From Salvia splendens (lineage: Eukaryota > Streptophyta > Magnoliopsida > Lamiales > Lamiaceae), in assembly GCF_004379255.2 (NCBI RefSeq), contig NC_056042.1:30359928-30423927 (forward strand): 64,000 nt of DNA, in the 5' to 3' direction. This document shows positions 45,105-59,877 of this stretch, one piece after another. Each line of letters begins with the position of its first letter. Position 1 is the first letter of the stretch. Made by a program: the position numbers and the translations under genes. Below the pieces are notes generated by a model. That model saw nothing but the letters and a program-made list of their open reading frames with translations. It ran no database searches and was not told the DNA's origin.

Positions 45105-47199
45105 GAGCATTCACATCCATGCTCTTTGGCAAGAGCACAACACCCACGTCCATGCTCTTCCGCAAGAGTATGCTTGAAGTGTGGTAGGAGAATAGCAAAA
45201 GTGCTCGTGCGTGCTTCTGGTGTTATACTAGGTCGAGATGCCAAGTCCTATGAATCCACTAGATCACTTGGTCTAGGAACTCAAGAGAACACGAAATGCT
45301 ATGTTGTTGGGCACACTAAACTCCCGTTCAAAGATCCCTCGACCCGAATACTATGGATTAGTATAGAGAAACAGGGGTCGATCCCACGAAGATGGACACG
45401 TAAGAAAGCATTTAGAAACTTTGGACAAGGGCGGCTGCTGCCACGCAAACTGGGTTGAGGTTTAACTACGACTAGACCTAGGCAAGAAATGTAAACACTA
45501 GACCTAGAAAACTGTAAACATGCTGAGATCAAACATCATCAAGACTACGGGATATTAAATTCCCTTCCTAGACCGTGTAAACGGCTACCTAATAGAACCA
45601 GACAGGAAGCATATAACAGTGGGGACCATAATTCCAGAATTAGCAAGTACGGCAGAAAGGCTGCAAATAACAAACTGAAACTCTAACTAACAACGACATG
45701 CATCTTTTTAACTGAATCAAAACCGCAGATGAAGAAAACAGAGCACGTACCTAGACTCGAACAGAATATAAAAGTTGGGTCGTCGAAAACTTACAACAAA
45801 CCGGAAATAACACAGATCTACATATACTAGACGGAATGAAATGAAAACACGAAGGATAGGCATAAATTCAAACCAACTCTGCTCAGATTTACGTCGGATG
45901 CTTAATCCACTCCGGATCCAAGCGATCCGAACCAAACAACAACCTCAATCAACTCCATATCTTCCGATATAACAGATCTACTCCGATCAACACCGAATTC
46001 AAACGATTCCAATCAACTTAGCTACAACACCGAATTCAAACCTCCGATTCAACCACCAACAAACTCTGATCAACCCGATCCAGCCATTACTCTGCACAGA
46101 TTCAGTGAGCAATTGCGAAACGCATCCAACACAAGTAAACCAACTCAAATTCCAGAAAATCACAGGAGTGAAATTAGAAATCAACATCAACGACATAACA
46201 GAAAATTAAACTTGCATTAAACACAAAAATATCCGGTAAAAATAGAGAGTCGAGCTCCGAACAGCGAAGCTCGGTGAAATCCACAAAATACGAGAAATAA
46301 ACTGGAAATTGTTTCTTCGCCCTCGACAGGACGGTGTTACACCCAGATGGAACTAAAGTAAAAAGGAAAGTGAACCCAGCCGTGAACCCCTGAATTTCCC
46401 AAAGAGAACCCAAGTGTGTAAGAGAAAAGTGAGCTCCTAGCTACAATCCGTAACGAGGCCTCCACCGAGAAGGTCCTTCTAGAATGCATGCTTTCTTCCT
46501 TATATAGGCGCGGACATAATCTTCTAGAAGTCTTCGTAGAAATCTCCATTCTACCCTTTAGCTCCGAGATTTCCTCCGTCTTGCAATTTTCCTCCACAAT
46601 GCTCACTTCTTCGCCAGTTTCCTCGGACATGTGATTGTCCTCTTCTTTTCCTGGACCTGGTGAAATTCTTCTACACACCTGGCTTAAAACGTGTGTTAGA
46701 ACCAGTAAATCCACGAATTTATCCCCTAGACCTATGCATGAAATTAGCCTTATCAATGCTCAAGGGTCTCACCATTTTATTATTTAATTTAAATATTTCA
46801 ATTACTAAAAATATTTCCACAATATTAAATGCATTAATAATACACGAAATACTATTACAAATTACTAAAAAATATAAAAATGATATAATTAAAATCCTAA
46901 AAAATAAAAATTACATAATTAAAATCCTAAAAAAAAATATAATATCTAAAATAATATTTTTAAAATTTTAAAATCGAAAATTTAATATTTTTTGAATTTT
47001 TTTAAAATAAAAAAGAAAAGAAAATTGCCAACGGCATTGCCGTTGGCCAATAAGCGATCGCCACGTCAGCCTACTCGTCGGCATGGCGGTGCTCGATGCT
47101 AAGAGCAGGGTCGTGCCGACGGCAAGAGCACAGCTGCGAGCAGCTGCATGCTGCGCCGTCGGCACGACGGGCCCGCCTTAGCAACCGTTGTAGGTGCTC
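45105..47199. mobile_element. Harbinger-type MITE carrying a solo LTR
   Basis: Starts GAGCATTCACATCCATGCTC, ends GTTGTAGGTGCTC, flanked by TAA at 45102-45104 and 47200-47202. Without the inner LTR it is about 509 bp. The right end has the GTGCCGACGGC / GCCGTCGGCAC inverted motifs. Confidence 0.72.
45175..46755 (-). mobile_element. solo LTR (family B) nested in the MITE
   Basis: 1581 bp with termini TGAAGTGTGG...CCTTATCA and the duplication ATGCT at 45170-45174 and 46756-46760. On the minus strand CTATATAAGG near 46503 suggests transcription in that direction. It is not related to the family-A LTRs by eye. ORFs inside it do not resemble retroelement proteins. Confidence 0.82.
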
Positions 47200-47202
47200 T
47201 AA

Positions 47203-49473
47203 GGCTTACCACGAACAATTTTCAGCAATTTTATATCACAATTACGTGGAATTTTATCGTGTAAATTCAGCTTATAATCAACATGATGTTGTTATTGTGC
47301 TCAATTTTATCTTTTTTTTTTCAACGTTAAGCACTTTGGCAATATTATGTTCTGTAAAATTAAAATATTCAAATTGTTGCCTTTGGGATGAAGGCAAGTA
47401 AAAAGTCTAAAGCAAACACTTTTCAAGCCAATTGTAAGTACAATTTTTTATCAAATCAAGTAAGGTATAGTGTCTATGGCCTCTACACTTTGCTAGTTGC
47501 TACCGTTATCATTCACTTTGTACAAATAGTTCAATAAAGAAAAGCATCATCATATACCTAGAAATAGTGAATTACTACACTATAAACGTTCTAACATAAA
47601 ATACTAAAATGAAATATTTATTAAAAAGTGTAGAAAGTCCATGTTTTGTAGGTAAGCTCGACATAACCTAAGTTTAAACTCATGCACTTTCGACAGCGTT
47701 TAAAGACATGACCAAAATCCTTTTCTTGTTAACCTTTTATATTGATAGCTATGTTTTTACTTAATCAAATACATATTTTACATGAAAAAAGTTGCACAAC
47801 TTGATTCTAAAACAAAATCAATTCTCAGCCATAGCTTGATAATAAATTAAAGTACTTTTATACTAAGTCAAAAGTGGTCATACTCATAATTGAGGCCCCA
47901 CATAACCGACCCAAGGACTTTTTGTTTTTGCTACCTATGAATTTGGAACACAACACAAAAGTGTAGCACCTTAAATCAAATTTAAATGTTGGTGCAATTA
48001 TTGTTTAAACATGATAAGGCTGCAGTCTTTATGGACCCTAATTAACTTTCTACTATATTGAGATACTAGAAAGAACGAATTGAAAATAAATTATGCGGAA
48101 TACTATATATAAAATCGAAAAGATTGTCAAACACTAAGAAAAATAAGTTGGACAGTGGAAAAGAAAACTAGGAAGAGGAACGAGGCAAACTTACAACCGA
48201 AAGGAAATAAATAAACAATCCAAAAGTTCAATATTTTGGTTGTGTAACTGTAATATTTTCATAGAACAAATATCACACCTAATTAAGAGTTTAACCAATC
48301 CAGAAGTAGATAATTTCATTTATGTGATGGAGTAGGAACCTTTTTGTCTCAATTGATTGTGCAATCGAAACAAATTTCGTGTTAGCTATGTATGGTGTTA
48401 TTTGTTAGGATAATTATTGATGTTTATGGTTTGCAATTATGCTTGTAGGCTAAGAAATTCAGGATGCTAAAGATAACAAGTGTTTGGAAGTGCACCCTAC
48501 CAAATTACTAGTATTACTAGTCTTGTTTAAATTTAGGGTAATGTTATATGGCCACATTATGGTCAGTCATAAAATGATATTTAGGTCAATATATAGCATA
48601 AAAGTAATAACTACTTAATTATGTTATTTAATGATGAAGTTTGTTTACACTATTACCCTTTGCTATTTGTTTTAAAGATGGTGTATTAAATTTAAGTTTG
48701 ACTTAAATTCATACATTTATAAAAATTGAAAACATGAAATTAAATAAAATTAAAGAAAAAAAAGGAATATACCCAGATTCATGCCTTCACACCGTCTCAA
48801 TCTCGTCGATTTTGATATCGTGATTTTCGAGTCATTTATTTTTATTTTTATGTACACTATAATATGTTTCATTAATAGTAATATTCAACTTATTTTTATG
48901 TACACTATATAATGAATATTTAATAATTTTTCAATTTTCAATTATAATCTTATAGTAATTGAATTTATTAGTACACTAGCTTTTATACTAATAACAAAAT
49001 ACGTTATGACATGCCGATTTATCTTACATTAATTAATTAGAAATAGTATAACAAAATACGTTATGACATGCCGATTTATCTTACATTAATTAATTAGAAA
49101 TTTTAATTGATTATAGATTTAATTCAATAATTAGAGTTATCCATTGATATTATAGTTGATTAAAATATTGGAATTCAATACAAATTTTTTATTATAACTA
49201 ATTATAAATTTTGATTGAGATTCAGTAGAATAGTTAGAATTCTCAATTAATTTACATTCAAATTTGATTGAGAAATTGAAAATGAATTGTTTACGTTTAT
49301 CTTATATTCAGTATTTAATCAAATTGACCAATTGATTGAATATATTAACTGATTTTAGATATAACTTTGACGGTTTAGGTCTTATTTCTTAAGTTGCTAA
49401 CTACAGCTCAATAATAGGTATTAGATCTTCAAATTAAGGTCAATATCATTCAGCCCCGAGTATCAATACAATA
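47203..49473. other. AT-rich spacer with a short direct repeat
   Basis: 2.3 kb without a recognised gene. At 48991-49101 a 57-bp unit (ATAACAAAATACGTTATGAC ... AATTAGAAAT) is present twice in tandem. Confidence 0.6.
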
Positions 49474-49475
49474 TA

Positions 49476-50229
49476 CTCCCACCGTCCACGAAAAATAGAA
49501 CACATTTGCCATTTTTTGTTTTCCACGAAAAATAGAGCACATTTAAAAAATGAAAGTTTTCAACAACTTCTCTCTTAAGAGCATCCGCAATGGGGCGGAC
49601 GATGCCCGATGCATTGTCCGCGCCCTATAGATCGTCCGTGGACGATACACGGACGATAGGGCATCGTCCGCCCCATCGTCCGCCCATTGTGGGCGACGCG
49701 GACGATGCAACGCGTTTTCATTTTTTTTCTTCGAATTTTTGTCTATTTAAACCTCGTTTGTCATTCTATTTTTCATACGAACATTTCTCTCATCTCTCAC
49801 ATTCCAACTATAAGACCATGCTCATCTCATGAACGACATAGTTGAAGAAGTTTGGGCTCGTAACCGCCGTAGTTGGAAATGCGTATTTTTTTAATTCGTA
49901 TTGTAATGTATAAATTTTAAATGAAATGAAGGTTTTTTTTCCAATTTTTGTAGTTATTTAAATATTCAAATAAAGAAAATGCTTAGGGCGGCTTATAGGG
50001 CGCCCCACTACAGGTGGAAGGGTAGGAGGATAAAATGCTGACGTGGCGGTGCATAGGGCGGGCTTTGGGCGTCCCTTAGGGCGCCCCATTGCTAATGCTC
50101 TAATAATATGGACCTCACATTCCCTTAACACTACTTCTCTTATATTTTTTTCCTTCTTTCTTACTTTAACAATTCCACATTAAAAACCGTGTCATTCACA
50201 ATGTGTTCTATTTTTTGTGATGGAGGAAG
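49476..50229. mobile_element. Stowaway-like MITE split by another MITE
   Basis: Starts CTCCCACCGTCCACGAAAAA, ends TTTTTTGTGATGGAGGAAG, flanked by TA at 49474-49475 and 50230-50231. Interior motifs match the element at 369-684. About 232 bp remain once the nested element is removed. Confidence 0.8.
49579..50100. mobile_element. Harbinger-type MITE nested in Stowaway
   Basis: 522 bp starting GAGCATCCGCAATGGGGCG, ending CGCCCCATTGCTAATGCTC, flanked by TAA at 49576-49578 and 50101-50103. Contains several GGACGAT and GGGCGCCC motifs. No coding capacity. Confidence 0.82.
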
Positions 50230-50231
50230 TA

Positions 50232-51310
50232 AAAAATTTTATAATAATAATAATAATAATAGTAATGATAAAATATTTCTTAAGATTATAGTAGATGTCG
50301 AGTAATATTATTTTAAATAAAATCTGAATAAAAAGCAAAAGGATAGAAAGTAATCTAATAAAACGTAAATATCTTCTAAAAATAATAAAACACGGTTGGA
50401 TGGATGAATATAAAATACATACTTTATAAACTAAGGTAGAGGGTAGAGTTGTCTTCAGAGTTTTGATATTTTAAGGGGAGTTAATTATTAAGTGAACTCA
50501 TTTAATTTTCAGCTAAAAGACAAATTATAGCTGACAGCATCACTCTTAAATTTATCCTTAATAGTTATTAGCTAAAACCATACATATATATTTATCCTTG
50601 AATAGTTATTAGCTAAAACCATACATATATAAAGGTGAAATAGGGCCACATGAGTTCATGTTTTGGTTGCTATATACAACCTATATACTATCAGTTAAAA
50701 AAACTTTTTTTTCCTTTTCGAGGGGATCAGTTAAGTCAGTTTCAGTAAGTTGTGAGTAATTTCAAGGGGGTGTTCGGTTTACAAGATGGTATCCATAATT
50801 AAATTTATAGTGTGTTTGATTCATAAAATTCAATCTCACAACTCAATTCTGGATGAATAATCATGTGATAATTAGTTATAGCTAACCCCCTTATGACTAA
50901 AATAATCTCACAACTCAATCATAGATTATATATTGGTATTATTTTATCTTGGCAACCGAACACCACCCAAGGAGATTGAAAAGGGGACTCATTTCATTAG
51001 TTTATAATTTACTTTTCCACTGTTAGAGTTTCTATTCATTTTCGATAATTATAGTATATTTTTTCAAATTTCTGTCCATTATTTTAATTTTACTCCCACT
51101 ACTAGTTTGAAATTAAAAAAATCTGATGTGAACATCAACATAGCATAAGTTTGACTAGATTTGTGGCCGCAACTTACGATCGATCATCGATCCATTAGTC
51201 ATAACGTCATAGCAGAATTTGTGGTGATTATTATTGATTATGTCCAAGTAGACTATTAATGAGTATTTATGATCAAGTAGACCTTTTCGACTGCTTTTAA
51301 CTCCCCCTAA
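50232..51310. other. AT-rich spacer, no gene seen
   Basis: Contains a short AAT/TAA microsatellite near 50250 and a duplicated TAGTTATTAGCTAAAACCAT segment at about 50564-50632. No coding signal. Confidence 0.5.
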
Positions 51311-54300
51311 TCTATACTAATATAAAGTGACAGTTTAATGAAAGGACATTTTTACCCTTTTTGGAGGGAAAATATGAAGCTATTTTATTTACCCTTTTAG
51401 TCATTTTAAGAAATAAGTTGATTGGACAGAAAAGAGGCTGCTCCTATTAAAGAGTAAGGGTTTTTTTTTCTTCTATTGCTTTAGAAAAATTATTTTTGTC
51501 AATACTAAACTGCAGGCCTATTTATGTTAAATTGCAGGTCTATTTTTCATCGAAAAGTGCTTCGGTGCAGGCCTGTTTGTATTAAAAAAGCATAGGGCTG
51601 CGCATGAAATGCTTTTCTGTTGCACAAACTGTAATTATTTTATTCTTGCAAAATATATTCTTCCAAAGCTAACAATGAGATCCATTTTGCATCTTTCCAT
51701 TTCCCCTGAAAATAAAAGAGAACCATGCGTTAGAAGTATCACATTCAAAACATTGATACATAAAGTTTAGTCATTTTTATATTTCATCAATGTACTTACC
51801 AAAATATGTATCAGACAGTAAATTTTTTCGAGAAATGTAAAATGTTCTATAAGATTATGTTCACTCCAAATTAAATATTTACAGTAGAACATGTAATCTT
51901 ACTGGAATATTATGTTAAAAAGATGGAATATCCAAGGAATGGAGTATGGCATTAGTACCGGTACACCAGATAAATCTGAAATCAAAATTACTGACTTTAA
52001 TATAAATTTGATACCACTTAAAATATTCAAGATCTATTTTAGATGAGTCAAAGTAAACAGTATAACTAATACAAAGAAACTTAGGGCCATTTCTTAGATG
52101 AGTCACAGTAACCATATAATTAGATTTCGGATTTAGTTGGTTACCAATCATATGTTATTACAAATGTTTAATCAGTAAAAGATTATTGTCTACCAATAGG
52201 AAAGTGACATTGAACTATTAAGTTCAAACTAATATCAATCTTGAGTGTCACATGACATTAAAATGTAAGTTTTATTGTGCTATTTCTATCATAGATGGTA
52301 AAATTTTAGCATGTATATGAATTAATGTGCACCCATTACAGTAACATTCGAAATCTATGAGTAAAAGTCTTTTGGTTTCATAGATTATAAAGAAAGAATT
52401 TCATACCTTTTGTGTTACATGTTTACATGTTGATGCATAGAGCATGTTGATGCATAGAGTAGATAGAGTAGATTGTAGCCTCCCACGCCTACCATGTGCA
52501 GCTGTTCATCTTCCTAAGGTTCTTCTTCTCTCTCCTTTTTTCTGCAGAGTGAAGAATAAGGGGCTGCAGTTATGTTTTTAGGGTTTAGTTTTGTTTTTGT
52601 GAAATGAATGAGTCACCTATATACAATACAAGAATAATTAATAAATGAGAAACGAAAAGGGACTTGAATGAAGTTACTATGTGATTCAAACTTATGAAAT
52701 AAAATGAGCTGAATTTTAGACAAAATATTTCTGTAATATTTATGCTTTAAGTGTTTGTATTAATATTAGTTTATAGTTCTTTATATTAATATTTCCCATG
52801 TTAAGACTTTTCAATGTAAATATTATTATCTGATATATTTGGTATATATATTGGTATTTCTAAAAGGTCTCTCATTATTGTGTTTTTATGGGGAACCTGC
52901 ATTATTATCTTAGCTGCTTAACATGATAGCCCTATAAATACCCTGTTATAACACTCCTACAATCACTTACCAACCTGTCCTCTTCTTCTTCATGTTTTTA
53001 ATTTCATCTTATATCTGATTGATTTTGAAGATCAATGTAATAGTCAATGTATGAGCTCCTATGAATACTCACATCTATGCATTCTAACCTTGAATCTGTC
53101 ATTGTTTCCATGTATCTCAAATTGAAACCTTGAATGCCTCCTCTATTTGAGATTTTTTGTACAGTCTGTCCTTGCATGTAGAATGTGGAATTGTTTCTTA
53201 TTGTCACTTGCAATACATTAAGATGATTCCCTGCAAAAAGAAAAAATAGAAGCAGCATTCAGTTACTTAGCATTTAATGAAACAAATTAGTCTTTATCTA
53301 ATCTTCTATGCATATGCACTCTTTATTCTTCATCTATTTCTTCCTGTTTCTTCTATATCTATTTATTCCCGTTTTTAATTTTACCTGATTTCTGATCGAT
53401 TTTGAAAGTCAATGGATTGTTACTACTGCTTAGCTCCTATAAATGCTCTGTACACATTCAGTATATTGTTCTAATTTAAAATTCAGTTTGATTAGATTTC
53501 ACATTATCTCATGAGTATTTGTATATAATCTGCTTTCTCTTTGCTGCTACGAATATCATCTTTGTTGTAGATAAGTACCTGGACAAAATATACATATTGT
53601 CCTTAGAATGTAATATATTCTTTGTTAAATTTGACCAGACTCGGTCTAATGCTGTATAAACTTAACTTAATTTGTTATTTCTCCATCTGTATGGCATGTT
53701 TATCTATATTAGTTTGACCTTCTGTTTCTACGTCCTTATTTATTCTCAATTCAATTCAGTTTAATGATATTGATAACTAATATCTGTTATTTACCTCTGC
53801 AGGATTTTTTTTATTCTGCTTTCCTTTTCCTGCCATTACAATCTTCATTGTTGTAGCTCAGTACCTGCACAAAATCACATCTTTTATGCAAATAAATTAT
53901 AAATCTGTCTGAATTCGCTTATTTTATTTACAAACTCCCATATTGATTCCAGACTGACCACACTATTACAGTATCAGCAGACTTGGCACGCAATTTCAAT
54001 AACAATCCATGTATCAAGTAATTACTAAGTTACCTTGACTGCATAGCACCAATTTAAGTCTTTTTGTATTCTGATTCCACCATCCATTTCCCCTGCAAAA
54101 TAGTTTAGTAAAATTTGTATGATAACTAAAGAAATTGTTTAGCATACAAATTACAGAGATGGTGTAGAAAAGAAAAACAATTGTTGCATATTTAGTTAGT
54201 ATTGTGTAGTCATTTAAATCAGAATACTTTATAACTTTGTGATGCAACTCAACATTAAGCTTTTTCTCAAGTCTTTCACTTCAAGCGACTAAAAGATAAG

Positions 54301-55128
54301 CATAGTAGGTAACTTCAATAAAGTTCAATTGATGATTATACAATTTATTCGAAGTAAATATTAAATTATATATATAGGAGTACATCTTAAATAAAACTTC
54401 ACTACAGATGTTACTTGATGGGAATTATGTACAACAATGTATAGCCTGCTATAAGACCTTTATGCAGCACAAACTAAGTATCCAAGTTCAATTTGCTTCT
54501 GCGTATGTAAAATCTACTTTGAGAATAAGTTTTATAAGTGGATTAGGATGTAAACCCAACATTCACACCAACTGTGAGCACAATCCCATTACTGAACCCT
54601 AAACCCAGTACAAATTTTAGAGTATCCAACTTGGACATTCAATTTGTTATAAGCTAGGTACAGTTTTATTGTGAAGGAATTTTTACCGTTTAGAATTAGG
54701 TTAGGTTGAACGAGTCTTCTTTCTCCATTTTTGACTCGAGTTTGAATCTCTAATAGCAAATGATACTCCTAATCGATATAAGTTGCTCCAAATTGATATT
54801 AGTATCTCCAGATCTACTACAGTTTCTGCCTCTTCTTCCATAGCAAACAAAATATTGTCAAGCTATTTAGTTCAATTTGAAAACATGCTACTCAAAAACT
54901 AAAATATTATAATCCTACTTGAAGAAATTGATACCTTTTTATCTCGATTATGAAGCGGTGGTTTCAATATTGTGGTGAGCGGCAGAGTTTCGACTGATTT
55001 GTGCTATGTTTTGGAAGAAATCCTTCGATTGCTTTGTTGTAGTCTGTCGGGAAATGGACTATTGTCGATCTATCGGAATGCTTCGGGTTGGGAAGGCGAG
55101 TCCGATTAGGGTTTCGTTGCCGACTTAC

Positions 55129-55261
55129 CAGAAAGTTTCAAACTTTTCGTGTAGCGCTGGGCATCTGGAGTCCCCACCCTGCCTATGTTGGAGTCGGCGC
55201 ATTGTGCCTGTGATGGAGTCGTCGTCGTTTGCCGCCGTGGAGTTGTCGACCGATCCCCCAT
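55129..55261 (-). other. possible captured first exon
   Basis: In a GC-richer patch, on the strand opposite to the Helitron, an ATG at 55261 opens MGDRSTTPRRQTTTTPSQAQ and the frame ends at a strong donor (CTG|GTAAGT). Possible further exons with AG...GT borders lie to the left, for instance GNGWWNQNTKRLKL at about 54040-54100. No family is recognised; gene capture is a guess. Confidence 0.25.
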
Positions 55262-56497
55262 TCTTCTCGCCGTTTTGGTAGCAAAAAAGATCAAGGTTGA
55301 GGGGGAGGCGATTTGGGATTTTAGGAAGAGGAATAAAAAAGTTTTTATATAAAATATGTTATTATTTCCTAATATTAAACTAATCTAACTGAACAAAATA
55401 CTCATAATTTTATTGTGCAACTTGAGAGGCATTCAAATATTGGGCTTCTCAAATTTGATAAAAATATGCAATTGGGCCATTTTATGTTGTTTGAAATATT
55501 GTGTTCGTCATGTTTCTTTTTTAGGCCTTTTTTTATAATATGATTGGGCTATTTTATAATAATGTAATTGGGCTGTTTTAAGATTTTTTAAATTTTGGTC
55601 TAGGTTTCCAGTTTTTCGAAAGCCCAATATATTACTGTCGCACGTTATTTGAGAGTTGAGTCACTTCTTTTTTGCATTCATTTTTGAAAAATTATAGTAA
55701 TAAATAATTAAAGTGGAGAGATTAAAATGGAGAAATAGTAAAGTGAGAGAGAGAATACGAACGATAAGACTCTCCTCTACATTATTTCCTCTCTTACTTT
55801 ACTCTCTCCACTTTAACTATTTCTTATTATTTTTTCAAAATGAGTGCAAAAAATAAATGACTCAAGTAACTTGGGACCGATGGAATATTATATATGATAA
55901 ATGTTAGAATTATAATATTTTGGTAATGTAGCTTGGATTTTATATTATAGTTCTTTTTTTCTGATATTTGAACAAATTTTAAATATTTCTTTTTATTTGA
56001 AATTTAATTATGTAAAATTTACTTTGTATATATTAATAATAACTTTTTTTGTGTACTTGATGTTGGTAGATCCGTTGAGAGTTCATACTTATAGTGACAG
56101 TGTTATTGATCAACATAGTTCATGTAATGTGAATGATAACTGATAATTTTATTGATTGACATAGTTCGGTGAATGATAGTAATTTGGATTAATCGAGTTT
56201 AAATTAAGATGGGAACAAATATTTTTTTGTTGATTAATCGAGTTTAAATTAAGATGGGAACAAATATTTTTTTAACAAAAACATCATTATGTCGTTTTTA
56301 TCATCCATGGAGAAGTGTCTTCGGTTAGAGAACTATGTTTCAATTAAATTTACATTAACAATGAAGCTAATTTAACAATTAAGGGAGCAAGTTTGTGTGG
56401 AAGAAGGATACATTAAGTGTTCACGAATGGTTCTGCTCATATACATTAAGTTGAATTTTTGAATAATTTAAACTGTTCAGGTACACCTAATCATTAA

Positions 56498-56707
56498 TTG
56501 ATGTTAAAAGTTGAAACTCCTGTGATGTTGTTAAGAAACATAGATCATTCTAATGGTTTGTGTAATGGCACCAGATCGATAATTACCCGGTTAGGTGATT
56601 ATATTTTGGAGGCCGTGTCTTGGGGGCATAATATTGGTCATAGGGTTTTGATTCCGCGAATGTCATTGATACCGTCTGATCCAAGGCTACAATTCAGATT
56701 CCAATGA
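56498..56707 (+). pseudogene. Helitron Pif1-like helicase fragment
   Basis: Encodes VETPVMLLRNIDHSNGLCNG, TRSIITRLGDYILEA and VLIPRMSLIPSD, the conserved C-terminal part of plant Helitron helicases. After a frame break the next few codons (PISIGCVICN) still resemble the following motif. The Rep domain and the helicase core are absent. Confidence 0.85.
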
Positions 56708-57490
56708 TGCCAATTTCCATTGGTTGTGTCATATGCAATGACCAGGGGCGGAGGGAGGGTGGGGCCAGGGGGGCCCATGGTCCCCCACTAATTCTTAAAA
56801 AGCTTAGGGGTATTTTAGTAATTTCACAATAATTGTAATTTATAATAAATATAATATTAGAGATAGGTTTCAGCAAAATATATATGAATCGTGCCTCTTA
56901 ATTTAGCGTATTCATTCTGCCGTTCCAATCCAAGTCTGAATTTAGCGTATTCATTCTGCCGTTCCAAGTCTGAAATCTGGTAAACTAGAATGATAGTAGA
57001 AGTGATTCTGCTTTTAATGTTGTTTACAAAGAAGTATTTCAAAATGTATGAATTACGGGTGTCAGAGAGATGTTTGAACGATTTTATTGATGAGATGTTT
57101 TAATTCTATGTTTTGTTGATCGAATTTATAATGAACTATTTATTTATTCAAATAATTTTATTTATTTACTTTGGTATTTAGTATTTCTCAATCTTTTGTT
57201 TGTATATTCTATTCTATTTCTATTTATTTCCATCATCATATTCTATTCTATTTCTATTTATTTCCCTCATGTCCTTTCGTGACAGTGGATTGATAGATGC
57301 AGAAGTAGAAGTATGTTTTTAAATTCTTTATAATCTTATGAGTACAAAATTTAAATAGTTTCTATTCTTGATTTGCAATAATTTTTACATTTTTCTATAT
57401 ATTTTTTATTTTGATTTAATTCTTTGTAAATATATTTTCTTATTTTTTGAAAATCATTTGGCCCGTGCATAGCACGGGTGATAACACTAG

Positions 57491-58055
57491 TCTGTAAAAA
57501 AATCAGACTTTCTTCATCAATTTATTTATGGATTTTAGAAGTTGCAAATAATTGCTATTTATTTTAATCATTATTTAGTACTCGCATTCTCTACCCTACA
57601 CTCAAGTTAAAATCTACTACTAGTACTATTGTTTTTTAAATCCATCTCTAATTCTCTGCAATGGTGTACCCAGAAAATCAATAATCATGCTTATGCCTTA
57701 TCATGCAAGTGTCTCAACTACTATAAAAAGTGTATAATTTCTACAACACCTACAATATTATTTTGAAGAAAAAAAAATATTCATGGAGGGATAAGTAATG
57801 TACAGGAAATGTTGATGGCATACAACACCAGACCTATGTACAGATTACAAGGCAATGGCGCTCTTGAAAAGAGGCCAAGCCCGTGAACCGCATTCCAAAA
57901 GCCAATATTAGCAGAACATTAGCAGCTCAAACTGTTAATGCCATTGCTCTCATGATTATTGAAATAAGAGGCTAAATAAGGAAAAGAAAAAAAGGAACCC
58001 AAATGATCAAGGTTCTTATAACTTAAACAGAACACAGACTTACAACGTCGAATCT
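57491..58055. other. spacer and 3' region of the MAP kinase gene
   Basis: No separate gene is seen. The part next to 58055 is the likely 3' untranslated region of the minus-strand kinase gene. Confidence 0.5.

Positions 58056-59877
<1,822 letters not shown>

Larger units (their letters stand above)
51311..57490 (+). mobile_element. Helitron with helicase remnant
   Basis: 5' TCTATACTAATATAAAG after A, 3' hairpin CCCGTGCATAGCACGGG then CTAG at 57487-57490 and T, the same signatures as the smaller Helitron. At 6.2 kb it contains a Helitron helicase scrap near its 3' end and possible captured host DNA in the middle. Other small elements may be nested in it, for example around 56740-56830. Confidence 0.75.

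Noticed and set aside
45126..45458. 110-codon frame at the left of the family-B solo LTR
   Set aside because: It crosses the MITE/LTR junction and so cannot be an ancestral gene.
53004..53258. 84-codon minus-strand frame in the large Helitron
   Set aside because: No family recognised and no clear exon borders; not strong enough for a gene call.
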